Assembly (NCBI GenBank): GCA_020310875.1
Contig: CM035408.1
Span: forward strand, 141,116,407-141,180,406
Direction: 5' to 3'
DNA from: Ceratopteris richardii
Lineage: Eukaryota > Streptophyta > Polypodiopsida > Polypodiales > Pteridaceae
Length of the DNA: 64,000 bases
Shown: positions 36,801-48,300 of the stretch, piece by piece
Layout: the number at the start of each line of letters is the position of its first letter
Position numbering within the stretch: position 1 is the first letter of the stretch
The notes under the pieces: generated by a model
What the model was told of the DNA's origin: nothing
The model's input: the letters and a program-made list of their open reading frames with translations, nothing else
Database searches by the model: none
Position numbers and translations under genes: made by a program

Positions 36801-37449
36801 CCCGACATTTATGGGCCTTTACAATCACAGACTAGTGAGCAGAGATTGATTAATATCTGACGATCCCGTGAACCATATGAAACTTTTTAGGATTACTAAT
36901 GAAACTTTTTAGGATTATAATATACAGTATGCTAAAGCTATCATGCTTTGAAACATATGAAAGGATCAACTATACACTGAGAACAAGCTCTGACAAGTTC
37001 ACTATTTTGATGGAGTATGAGATACATATGAGAGTAGGAAGTAATGATCATGTATGTATAAGGGAGAAATGAGTGAGCTATGAAGTGAGCTCCTCTTTTC
37101 AATAAAAGTACATAAATATGATCTCCGAACCTTGAGATAGATGCGGGCCTTTCATATCCGCTTTTTATCGTTTTTAATGAAGCCAAAGATTTGAATTCAA
37201 GTTCAAATCTCCACCTAAAAGTGAATCCTAAAGTGTAGGATTGAATATCTCTTGACTTAACTACCAAGTGATACAAAATTATATGCTTTCTAACTTCTTG
37301 TGGATTTATTTCACTTTTACAATGGGTAATTGTGAAGTAAAGTTACAAGAGGTTGTACATATGAAGCCTTCCAAGTGTAATATCAATGCATCAAGCTTAT
37401 GGGAGGTGATGATGTGAAGTATGTATGCTTAGGCTTAATTGCACCAACA
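30870..37449 (-). mobile_element. Element E: copia, LTR to LTR, heavily broken
   Basis: The 5' LTR is 36416-37449 (1034 bp, TGTTGGAGG...GCACCAACA), with a degraded primer site near 36405-36415. The shorter left (3') LTR, about 30870-31579, is followed by a polypurine tract (minus-strand AAGGGGAGG). Minus-strand parts in copia order: gag (about 36150-35650), protease (DSGCSNHM near 35340), integrase (about 34900-33400), RT (about 33100-32270) and RNase H (about 32000-31600, ARTKHIEVHYCYVREK). Many breaks and clear LTR divergence point to an old insertion. It contains a foreign gypsy fragment at about 33680-34270. Confidence 0.85.
33680..34270 (+). mobile_element. Gypsy 3'-end fragment inside element E
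   Basis: Interrupts E's integrase region between the copia segments PYEAWNGKRP and SLDHYKIFGC. It carries the same 'attgaggacaatga' block and polypurine tract (AGAAGGGGGAGAGAG) as the fragment at 1360-1391, followed by an LTR-like sequence starting TGTTATATTC. It has little coding left. Its exact ends are uncertain by some tens of bases. Confidence 0.6.
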
Positions 37450-38008
37450 AATTTGAAGGTGAGAAGTATAGAGAAGCACATGTAGTCATGTAGTGAACAA
37501 GTGTAGTAGATTTTATTATTTTAAGGCCTTAGGTGAATATTTCCAATTATGTGAAGTACCAAAGTCTGATGGATCCATTGTATTTCACTTTTTCAAGAGA
37601 ATCTCTCTTCTTATATAATCATTTGTGTCTCATAAAGTGAAGTTTAATTATTAATTTTTCTGATATGCTTAGTGAATTTCTTCATTGTCTCTAGTATTTT
37701 TTGTTCATAATATATTCACAACTTTCTGGGTGTTTAATCATGTGTTGAAGGAAGTCCAAAGAGACATGTAATGTGCCATAGTTTAGAGTGGAAATTTAGA
37801 ACCATAACTTGAATCTCACTACAATAATGTATCTTTTTAGATTCTATATACCCGATACTTGTATAGACTGAACTCTCTTAGTATCTTCTCATTTTATTGT
37901 GCTAGATTTTCTAGAAGTCATTGGAGAAAGTATTTGAAAATATTCCTATTAGTGTAGGCATCATAATCAGATCATTTGAGAGGTTTAGAAATTGAGGCAC
38001 GTTGACCA
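37450..38008. other. Intergenic AT-rich stretch
   Basis: Between element E and the second G-family element. No gene, repeat or recognisable element relic was seen. Confidence 0.5.
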
Positions 38009-39402
38009 CTTGATGTTGATCATCAGAATCCGCAGATGCACAAACGCAGAGGATAGTACACAAACGAAATCACACAAAAGTACTCAGATATAGAAATAGA
38101 CAAGAGATGTCACTAGATTTGGTACAATCTCCCCCCACATGCTCTCATGGACAACTCTATCAGAGCCTGTGTATTTATAGGTAATTCATATTATGTCCTG
38201 AATTGAAGATACTTGAGGTCCATGCTTTAAATAATGTGCTTTTGCTTTATTTACAATAATAGCTAAAAATAATTATCTTCTAAAAATAACTTAGTCTCTA
38301 AAAATACTCTTCCAAATATCTCCAAAAGTATTTGGATAATCCATGCGCGTTCACACCTTCATGGATCTTCACCTGCTAAATGAAAACACAAAACACATTA
38401 AAGTCCTTAAGGCATTAAAACTTCATTCCAATATTCCATAAAGTATAACATGCCCCCCAGTTGTCGAGCAATTGACCTCAGTTGATAAGAATAAAGTAGA
38501 CATGGATGACCAATCACATGTCCCATCACTAGATAATCATAAGCATGTTCCATATAAAAACACATGCATGAAACTGGAAAATTGGAATTTAATGTGAATG
38601 TAAATGATAAGTAGGATTAAATTCTATTGGGGAACCTAAATGCAATCCAAAAGTAATTATAAAAATGAATATCTCAATATGATAAAATAACAATCAATTT
38701 ACTAACCATGATTTTATACTTGAATGCATGTGCATACGAATGTTCTAAAATTTTGGGTAGCATAATGACGTACTTTTGAAAACCGGAAAAATTTCGACAA
38801 GTGATTCCCATGATATTGGTGCTGACAGGCACAATCTATCTACAAAGAGACCGAACGGGGATTACACACCCTGAGAATTTTAGATTTTTCTCCTCGCTAA
38901 CTTGCAAGAAAAATACTTACCTATCCGTACAAGGAAAATATATGCAGCACACAAGACAAACTATGTCTAAACTATATGTCTAGTCTAGGTACTATCAAAA
39001 TTGCATGTCCTTTATGTAATTTGATGCAGAAAGAGAACAACAATGCATATAAATTGATAAGAAACTTATGTGAGGGTTCAAAAATTAATTGGCATATGTG
39101 CGTAGGTACTGAAGACGATCCACACTCCGTTGGAATAGCGTTCCAATAGGTTTCGAAAAGTCGATGCTTCAAAGGATGCTTGAAACAGGTTGTTGAAGAG
39201 GCATGACAACCTTCAAAACTCTTATAGCTTATATAATGAATAAGAAGTGAACGGCACTCGTAAGAGAAAAACTTTTTTAGATCTTTGGTATCAAATATTT
39301 GTCGATCTTTATCTAGAAGCCTTTGAATCCTCCAAATCAACTTGCTTCTCCAATCTTTTTAGATGACCTCATACGTTCCTTCAAAACTTCTTCTCGAACT
39401 TT

Positions 39403-39942
39403 TCAGTTTGCTGAATGAAACGCAGTTGCTCGAGCATATCTGTTAACTGTGCCTTCTCCAGCATGAACACCCATGCGTTCTGAACTGCTTGAGTAAGTCG
39501 AAAGGTAACAATTAGTTTGGAGTTTCTTGTGATGCGCAGCATGTGGGCTCCTTTCGATAATCATGTGGGCTCCTTTCGATAATCCAAAAGGGAACAACGC
39601 AATCGATGTCATCCTGATGAGTGAAGCGCTAAAGCGTACACAGACATCATTGAGGATTATGATTGTAGTAACAGAAAAGTTGAGTGCACCAGCCAAGCAA
39701 CGGAATCCCTGATTACGGCATTGACCATGGCGAAAGTGTTCGATAAACATCCACAGGAAAGCTCTATTGAGATCAAGGCGGATATTGCGGGCATCGTTTA
39801 TCCTATATGTGATGTGAAATCTAACTGTATATGTACATATATACACGCGTCTTCTTAAAACCATAAGCAATGTATAGAAAAGCTTCATCTTCATCTTGGG
39901 CGGCTGAAAAGCTGCGTGACCAGCGCTCATAGAGAAAAACAT
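39403..39942 (-). CDS. Unrecognised 179-aa open frame in G2 interior
   Basis: Longest open frame in the GC-richer insert of G2. The product (MFFSMSAGHAAFQPP...) has no motif I recognise. Two copies of a 22-bp unit lie in it (39540-39561 and 39562-39583). The composition differs from the AT-rich flanks, so this may be captured host DNA. Coding status is doubtful. Confidence 0.2.
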   Translation of the reverse strand: MFFSMSAGHAAFQPPKMKMKLFYTLLMVLRRRVYICTYTVRFHITYRINDARNIRLDLNRAFLWMFIEHFRHGQCRNQGFRCLAGALNFSVTTIIILNDVCVRFSASLIRMTSIALFPFGLSKGAHMIIERSPHAAHHKKLQTNCYLSTYSSSSERMGVHAGEGTVNRYARATAFHSAN

Positions 39943-39973
39943 GCTGTGGTGCGCAATACATGGCTCTTCCAGC

Positions 39974-40325
39974 TAAAAAAGGCCCGAAAATCCGGGCAGC
40001 CCGGGTCTAATGCATCCTTGCCTGAAAATCTCCTGAGCGTGCGCTTATCTGCTCTCTTTATCGCCCAAGGGTTCCTCGCCTTCCACGTGAAATAGTCGTC
40101 CCCATCACTTGTAAATAGACAAATAAGCTAACAGGGACATGCTGGCGTGGGCTTCGGGTTGTGAAGGACGGCGCAATAGACAAACAAGCGAGATGTGCGT
40201 GAGGCTTCCTAAAGAAGACCCGGAAGATCCGGGGACAGCGGCTCTGTCAACCATCATATGGCATAAAATAGTCGGAGCCTGCGCTTATGGCCATGCTCTC
40301 TCTATCTCTCAAGAGGCTTCGTATG
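39974..40325. repeat. Degenerate ~236-bp tandem duplication
   Basis: Units start near 39974 and 40210. Both have a 'taaa(a/g)aa(g)(g/a)cccg(g)aa(a/g)atccggg' block and, further on, 'gagc(g/c)tgcgcttat...tgctctct...tatc'. The SINE sits at the end of the second unit. GC-richer than its surroundings. Confidence 0.6.
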
Positions 40326-40628
40326 TCCCAGTTTGCTGGCCTGGTGGTTGGGCCTCTCGCCTCTTGACGTGGGGGCGAGGATTCAACCCCTGGCAGCAAC
40401 ATGTAGGGACATTTGAATCTTGGAAACTGATGTATGTGGCTGTTGGCCACTGTTTGACCATCTCCGCGGTAGTTGTGACCGCCATTTAACTTTGTCTTGT
40501 AAACCCCTGTTCTTGTGGGATAAGGGGGGTCCCATGGGTACTATGCCCTTCCTTGTACAATTGCATTTTCAAAGTTAAAGTTCAGGGGAGTAGGCCTGGG
40601 CCGAACCTCCATTTAAACAAAAAAAAGT
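40326..40628 (+). mobile_element. tRNA-derived SINE, 303 bp
   Basis: The head carries a pol III A box (TGGCCTGGTGG, 40337-40347) and B box (GGATTCAACCC, 40379-40389) at tRNA-like spacing. A non-tRNA body of about 220 bp follows, then an A-rich tail (about 40615-40626). The flanks GAGGCTTCGTATG (40313-40325) and GAGGCTTTGTATG (40629-40641) are a target duplication matching at 12 of 13 bases. It is apparently complete. Mobilisation would need a LINE partner, which is not in this window. Confidence 0.88.
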
Positions 40629-41297
40629 GAGGCTTTGTATGCGTGCTCCTTCAAGGACAGAGTCATATGCCCGTTGAACGCTGGCGCTCTCATGCTGAAA
40701 ATGTTAGGTCGGTGGCACACGCTTCTGTTTCCTCTTGTCGTCAAGCTGACGATGAAGATATGGCCAAAAAAACAACCTCCCACCAAAATGAAGATGATGA
40801 TGACTTCAAAATCTCACACCACATATTCTGATGGACAGGTCTGATGGACATGTCTATCAGAGCTTGTGTATTTATAGGTAATTCATATTATGTCCTGAAT
40901 TGAAGATACATGAAGGCCATGCTTTAAATAACGTGCTTTTGCTTTATTTACAAGAATAGCTAAAAACAACTATCTTTTAAAAATAACTTATTTTCTAAAA
41001 ATACTCTTCTAAATATCTCCAAAAATATTTGAATAATTCATGGGCATTCACACCCTCATGGATCTTCACCTGCTAAATCAAAACACAACACATTAAAATC
41101 CTCAAGGCATTAAACCTTCATTCCAATATTCCATAAAGTATAACACTTGATGGCTCAAATCCCCCTTCACTAGGAAATGGTTGGCTTCCCTAACCGCTTT
41201 GTGAGAAGAGCCTAACATGGTTAGGAATACAAAAATAGTAACTCTTTGCTAGCATCTGAAAGAACTTGGAGAAGCTTGTTGGAGGTAGAAAAGTGAG

Positions 41298-41790
41298 TTG
41301 CAAAGTGACAAAGTTTGGTCCATCCAACCAGCAGAAGACTGGCCCTTGAAGAAGCAACCAACAGTGGTATTATCCTCTACTGAAGTCGAATATAGAGGTT
41401 TGGCTAATGCAACTCAAGAAATCATGTGGTTAAAATCTTTGTATATAGATCTTGGACTTCATTCTTCAACACCTCACATTTTTGGTGACAACAAAAGCTC
41501 ACTACATCGTTTTAGCTAATCCGATATACTATGCTAGAACCAAACATATTGAAGTCCACTACCATTACGTAAGGGAGAATCTTATGAGCGAATATATTCA
41601 ACTATCCTATGTCTCTACAGATATGCACTGTGCAAATATGTTGACCAAAGATCTTGATGGTACAAAATTGAGTAGATTCATGTTAATGATTGGCTTGCAA
41701 GAAATCCACGACAATTGAAGATTTATTTGGAGGCCAAGCATGTTAGGCTTGAGGGGGAGCTATTGGTGCATTTTACCCAAGCCTACATGC
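41298..41790 (+). mobile_element. Copia 3' fragment: RNase H, polypurine tract, LTR start
   Basis: RNase H segments (KKQPTVVLSSTEVEYRGLAN, ARTKHIEVHYHYVREN, CANMLTKDLDGTK), a polypurine tract (GAGGGGGAGC ending about 41761) and the first ~30 bp of a 3' LTR (TATTGGTGCATTTTACCC). The LTR stops abruptly where the integrase of the next copy begins. Fossil, broken. Confidence 0.8.
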
Positions 41791-44700
41791 CATCATTGAT
41801 GATTATAGTAGCTGGACCATTATGTTTTTCATGAAGCACCAGGATGAAGTTTTTAATTACTTTAAGAAGTATGTTGCTCTTGTTTCAAACCAAATAGGTA
41901 GGACTTTGAAGAGACTCGAATCAGATGGTGGAGGAGAATACTTCTCTTCAAAATTTGATGCCTACTTGCATGAAAGAGGCATTAAAATGGAAGTCTCTAC
42001 AAGGTATACACCTGACTCAATGCTGTAGCAAAGAGAAGAAACAGAGCTATTGTTGAAGCTGCAAGGTGCATGCTCAATGAAAAGGGATTGTCAAACTACT
42101 TATGGGGAAAGGTTGTGTCTATAGCCACATATCTCATAAAGATACTTCCATCTAAGTCATTAGATGGAACCACTCCATATGAAGTGTGGAATGGAAGAAG
42201 ATCTAGTCTAGAGCATTGTAAAATCCTTGGATGCTTAGCATATGCTCACATTCCTTCTCAAGTAAGAAAGAACTTGGATACCAAGGCAGAGAAGTGCATA
42301 TTTATTGATTATGAACAAAACCAAAAAGGATATAGATTGTACAATCCAACTAATAAAGGATTTTCTATGAGTAGATATGTAATTTTTGATGACAACAAAT
42401 CATGGTTTGATGATGATAGGAAAGTGAAACCGCCTTATGACTTAGATGAAGATTTTCCATCACTTCAACCAAAGTAGCGAAATCAAATTGAAGAAAGTGA
42501 TTCGGAGATTGACCTAGAAGACTTGGAAAGACTAAAACTATGGAATAACAAAGGTAAAGCAAAGATGCAAGATGCTACATATGGACCCAAGATCTCACAT
42601 CAACCACTTAGAAGGTATTCAAGGGAGAAGAAGGAACCAAAGAGGTATGGTTATGATACTTATTTGGTCACCACACACTCAATCCACATTGCAAAGGATT
42701 CAACCAATACAGAACCTAACAAATTTGAAGAAGTACAAAGCAAGAAAGCTTTGAGAGATGCAATGGACAAAGAAATGGAAGCCTTGAAGGAGAATGACAC
42801 TTGGGAGCTTGTACCTAACAAGCCATCTATGAAGGTAATTGGATCTCGATCGATATACAAAATCAAGAGGAATTTAGATGGACTTATAAATAGACATAAA
42901 GCAAGGTTAGTTGCTAAAGGGTTTGTTCAAACCCATGGTATTGATTATGAGGAGACTCTGTCCACTATTGTAGAAATGCCTACAATTAAGGTTCTCATTA
43001 GTCTTGTTACATTTAAAAATTGGAAGCCCTATCAACTTGATGTAAAGAATGATTGCTTAAATGGATGGATTTCTAAGGAAGTGTATATTGCACAAACTCT
43101 AGGATATGAGAATGCACATCATCCTAACTATGAATGCAAATTAAAGAAAGTTTTGTATGGATTGAAGCAAGATCTAAGAGCTTGGAATTTCATATTTTTG
43201 ACATATTTGTAGGACCAAGGATTCAAAGATAGCAAGGTAGATACCTCTTTGTTCATAAAGAGAAATGGATTTGAAGTGATATATCTATGTGTGTAAGTTG
43301 ATGAAATTATTATCAGAGGGAATGATCTTGAAGGAATCAAACAAGTTGAGAATCAAATGAAGGAGGAGTTCAAAATAAGTGATCCTCGACCACTCACTTA
43401 TTTTCTTGGATTGGAGTTAATCTACATAGGTTCAGGTATATACATCACACAAAGGAAGTATGTGCATGACATGCTCATCAAGTTCAAGATTGAAACCACC
43501 AGGTGTGTAGGTATAGGTATGGAGCAAAATCATAAGCTTAGTGCTTATGAAGGAGAGCCAACTGAAGACATCACAAGCTATCAAATTTTGTTTGGAAGTT
43601 TGAACTATGTAACACTTGCAAGGGTGGATATATGCTATAGTGTTAGCATATTGAGTCAGTTTATGCATAAGCCAAGAAGACCACATATGGAAGCGGCCAA
43701 GAGAGTCCTCAAGTACTAAAAGGGGACCATGAATGTAGGTTTGTTTTATCCATTTACTTTAGATATTGAGCTAAAGGCCTACCCATATGTAGATTGGGCA
43801 AGATTTAGAGATGATAGAAGAAGCACATCCGGGCATGTATCATTTGCAGATTCAAAATTCATTTCTTGGTCATCCAAGAAGCAACCAACAGTGGCATTAT
43901 CTTCTATTGGAGCCGAATATAGAGGTTTGGATAATGCAAGTCAAGCAATCATGTGGTTAAAATATTTAAATAGAAATATTGGACTTCATTCTTCAACACC
44001 TCACATTTTTTGTGACAACACAAGCTCATTACATCCTGCAGCTAATCTGGTATACCATGCTAGAACCAAACATATGGAAGTCCACTATCATTATGTAACG
44101 GCGAAGCTAATGAGCAAATATATTCAACTATCCTATGTTTGTATAGATACGCACTATGCAGACATAAAAGCTCTTGATGGTACAAAGTTGAGTAGACTCA
44201 AGTTGACGATTGGCTTGTAGGAAATCAAGAACAGTTGAAGACCTATTTGGAAGCCAAGCATGTTATGCTTGAGGGGAGCTATTGGTGCATTTTACCCAAG
44301 TCTACATCCTTGATATGATTTGATTTCTGTTTATTTGTAGTGATATGTGTAGACATACGAACACCTCTTGTAAAAGAGTATATTTTATCTGTTGTCATTG
44401 TGGAAGGAAGAATGGCTTGAGTAATCCATGATGTAAAAAGGAAATTCGTGGCTCTTACTACATAAAAACATGAATCCATCAGCTAAGAGAATATCTCCTA
44501 ATTCTTAGCATCACTTTTAGCAGAATTTATTTTAATTGAAACTCAAAACTACCTCCAAAAGTAGCTATAAAAAGAACAAGAAGGAAGTCACGATTAGAGA
44601 GCTTGACTCGTTCCTACTTCATGCTAATTTGTGGAGATTGAAGAGCTTACTCCATATATCTACCATTCTACTCCCATTATGCAAGTATTCATTATCAATG

Positions 44701-45114
44701 TCATTGTAATTATATGTGAATCTATACATTCATCGTTTACTTCTCTCTTTTATTCTCTACTATACTCACTCAGAACATTAAATTCAGAAGCTCATATATC
44801 AGGCTATACATAACATATTTCAGATTTTTAAGACGCATTCAATTGCCCTATAAGAATAGTTTGTGCTAAAAAATTTTCATGTTCATTGGATTTATTGTTT
44901 GCAAGGAATCTATGTTTTTCTGTTCACTCATCGAATCTCTGAAGAGCCCCAAAATGGTGGGAGTGTTCTAGATTTTGCTAAGTCTTGATCTTAGTGCTCA
45001 CTTGATCAATTGAAGTTTTTTAACTTGAAGTAGCAAGCTATCTAAGTCTAGTTGCTATTTACAAAAGGAAGTTTTCTATTTCCTTCGAGGTTGAGAGCAC
45101 TGTTCATTTTTCCC
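41791..45114 (+). mobile_element. Copia fragment: integrase, RT, RNase H, 3' LTR
   Basis: Same family as the fragment to its left. Integrase core region about 41791-42470 (RLESDGGGEYFSSKF, YEVWNGRRSSLEHCK); RT about 42690-43700 (WELVPNKPSMKVIGSRSIYK, ARLVAKGFVQTHGIDYEET); RNase H about 43730-44220. A polypurine tract and the LTR start (TATTGGTGC) lie at about 44279. The LTR probably fills much of 44279-45114 (TATA-like 'gctataaaaag' near 44567), but its end is not defined. Broken at several points. No other gene is seen in 44300-45114. Confidence 0.8.
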
Positions 45115-45344
45115 TGTTGGAGATAGACGTCTGCGGAAGCACGCGAACAGCACAAGGAAGAAGAAGAAGCTTGGAGCACAACACACAAGACTGAATGTAT
45201 TACTAGAGAATGTACAAAGATAAGTAGCCCATTAGGGCAATAGGCGTATATACAAGCCGGGGGAAAAAAACCTCCTAAAGAGGGAAAAAAGTGCCCCGGC
45301 GGTCCTAGAGTGTTCACACACATCACTACCTAAATATATCAACA
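45115..45344 (-). repeat. 3' LTR of young copia
   Basis: 230 bp, TGTTGGAG...ATATCAACA on the plus strand, one base different from 49997-50226. This LTR type also marks the relics at 6054, 8289 and 29571. Confidence 0.93.
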
Positions 45345-48300
45345 AATCCCCCCTGGGAGTGATGCGGTGAACAAGGAGCTGGCACTCATGTATAAGGAAG
45401 TGCCAAGCTATGTGGAAATCACTCCACAAAAGGAAGTAAGCCCAAAGCTTTGCGGAAAGCTTCAAACTTCTCCCTAGGCAGAGCCTTCGTGAAAAGGTCT
45501 ACAATGTTCTCCTGCGTGGGCACATATGCCAAGCTGATCTCCCCAGCAGAGAACCTCTCCCTGACATAGTGATAATGCACCTCAATGTGCTTAGTGCGAG
45601 CATGGAACACAGGGTTCCTCGCAATTGCCAATGCGCTCTGACTGTCAGTGAAGATGGTGGTGGCAGAAGACTGGCCAACACCCAAATCAGCCATAAGGCG
45701 TCTGAGCCACACACACTCAACAGTCGCTGTGAAACCCGCCCTATACTCAGCCTCACAACTGGAAGTGGCCACAGTAGGCTGCTTCTTGCTCAACCAAGAT
45801 ATACATGAGCTACCAAGCATGAAGCAAAAACCACTGGTGGACACACGAGTGTCATAGCAACCAGCCCAATCTGAGTCAGAAAAAGCAGGAAAATCTGGCG
45901 GTAGTGATCCCCCCTTGGGATAAAACAACCCAAGTAGCCGAGTACCACTCAAGTAGCGAAAGATGCGCTTAACCGCTTTCCAATGCGTGACTCCTGGGCA
46001 ATGCATAAACCTGCTCATCTGTGAGACAGCAAACTGAATATCTGGCCGAGTAATGCATAAGTAAATCAAGCATCCAACAGCCTGTTGATAGAGAACAGCA
46101 TCAAATGCATCTCCAGCATCATGAAGACTCAATCGTAAACTTGTCTCCATAGGAGTGGCAATAGGCTTACAGTCTTCAAGGCCAAAACGTTGCAATAATG
46201 TGTCAATATATTTCGTTTGACACAAAGCCATTCCACCATCAACATGCATAAACTGAATGCCCAGATAGTGATGCAAATGCCCCAAATCAGACTTCTCAAA
46301 TGAGGCATGCAAATCAACCTTAAAATCAGAAATATGTGTCTCAATAGGACCAGTGAGCAGCATGTCATCAACATAGACAACAATGATCAGAAGCACATCA
46401 TTAGCACGCTTAACATATAAGATGCTTTCAGTTGGACTATTCTCAAAACCATGTGCAATCAGATAGGCATGTATCTTCTCATACCAAGCACGTGGTGCTT
46501 GCTTTAAACCATATAATGCCTTCTTTAACCTGCAAACCTGGTTTTCATGCCCTTTTTGCACAAAGCCACGGGGCTGAAAAACATACACTTCTTCATGCAA
46601 GTCACCATTCAGAAATGCTGTTTTAATGTCCAACTGATGTACATTCCAACCATGATGGGCTGCAAGTGCACAAATGCTGCGAACAGTAGTCATACGACAT
46701 GTAGGTGCAAAGGTCTCATCAAAATCAATGCCTCTTTCCTGTGCATAACCCTTTGCAACAAGCCTATCCTTATACCTATCAACTGTACCATCAGGTTTAC
46801 GCTTCAGCTTGTATACCCACTTAGTGCCAATGGCCTTCTTGCCAGGAGGCAAGTCACATAAAGACCATGTACCATTCTTCATTATAGCATCATATTCAGA
46901 TTGCATAGCAGCCATCCAATTTTCTGAATTTTGTGCTTCATCAAAAGAAACAGGCTCATTCTCATCACAGAGACTAGATGCAGCCATAGCATAGCAATCT
47001 GATGCAAAGGAGGCACTATGAGAGCCTGAACGAGTACGATATGACAAAGGTGCATCTAATTTGCTGTCACGCAAAGTCTGCACCAGCCATTTTGGCATAG
47101 TTTTTGCCTGCTCAATATCAGCTCTCTCATCAACAAGTGCATCATGTAAATCTGCATCAGAAATGGAATGATCTGCATCATCATATGAAACCTGCAAAGG
47201 TTGAGAAGTTGCCTCATTAGGACCAGCACTAGCCTGTCCACCTGTAAAAAGAGGCATCAAAGTATCATACATGTCTTTGGAGCTAACAGATGTCTCCTTA
47301 GTACATGAAAGCAATGGCTGAATAGCATCTTCCACAAAGACAACATCACGGCTAACTAGAATGCATTTAGTCTGTGGATGATACAGACGATAGCCTTTAC
47401 TTTCAGAACTGTACCCAACAAAAATACATTTTACTGCCTTATCATCCAATTTTCTACGATGTTGTTCAGGCACTAATGCATATGCCAAACAACCAAAAAC
47501 ACGCAGATGAGCAACAGATGGCTTGCGGTCATGCCAAGCCTCATATGGAGTGATAGACTGCAACGCTTTAGTGGGACACCTGTTCAGTACATATACTGCA
47601 CACATGACAGCCTCAAGCCAGAAACTATGTGGTAAAGCCTGACTTTTGACCATGCACCTCGCCATCTCCATGAGTGACCTGTTCTTTCGTTCAGCAACTC
47701 CATCTGTTGAGGTGTATACGGCACTGTACACTGGTGTTTTATCCCACCTTCAGCCAGAAATGCATTAAAATCTGAAGACATATATTCCCCCCCTCGATCA
47801 GAACGGAGGGTGCCCATTTTACATGCTGACAGATTTCAGCCAAAACCAAAAACTGTTTGAAGCACATGAACACTTCGGACTTTGCTTTGAGTGGATATAC
47901 CCATGCATGCCTGGAAAAATCATCAATGAAAGTCACGAAGTAAAGGTAATTTCCAAAAGAGGGTGTCTGCATAGGACCACAGACATCACTATGTACAAGC
48001 TGCAATTTCTGCGTAGCCCGAACTGAACCATCTTTTGGAAAGGAAGAACGCTGCATTTTGCCCAAAATACAGCCTTCACAAACATGTTTTCCAGGTGCCT
48101 CAAGTTTGGGCAAAGAGGACACCATTTCAGATTTCTGCAGGCGTAACAAACTAGCAAAATTCAGATGACCAAATCGTGCATGCCAAAGCTTTGCATCTGA
48201 CATAGCCTGAGAATCATGAACTGCACATGCCGAATCATTCACAGATCTTTCATAGTCTATGAGCTTATACAGCCCACGACATAAAATGCCAGAAGCAATA

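Larger units (their letters stand above)
38014..41145 (-). mobile_element. Element G2: second G-family element
   Basis: Left LTR 38014-38450 (TGTTGATC...TATAACA) and a partial right LTR, about 40815-41145. A perfect 5-bp duplication CTTGA flanks it (38009-38013 and 41146-41150). A polypurine tract (minus-strand CTGGGGGGCA) follows the left LTR. The interior shares 38451 to about 39230 with G (16325 to about 17115), including the stretch near 39100-39210. It then carries unrelated GC-richer DNA and a SINE (40326-40628). There is no retroelement protein. The 5' primer site is not visible. LTR divergence suggests middle age. Confidence 0.85.

Noticed and set aside
40326-40400. Possible tRNA gene
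   Set aside because: It has A and B boxes but no cloverleaf acceptor pairing that I can see. The downstream body, A-tail and target duplication mark a SINE.
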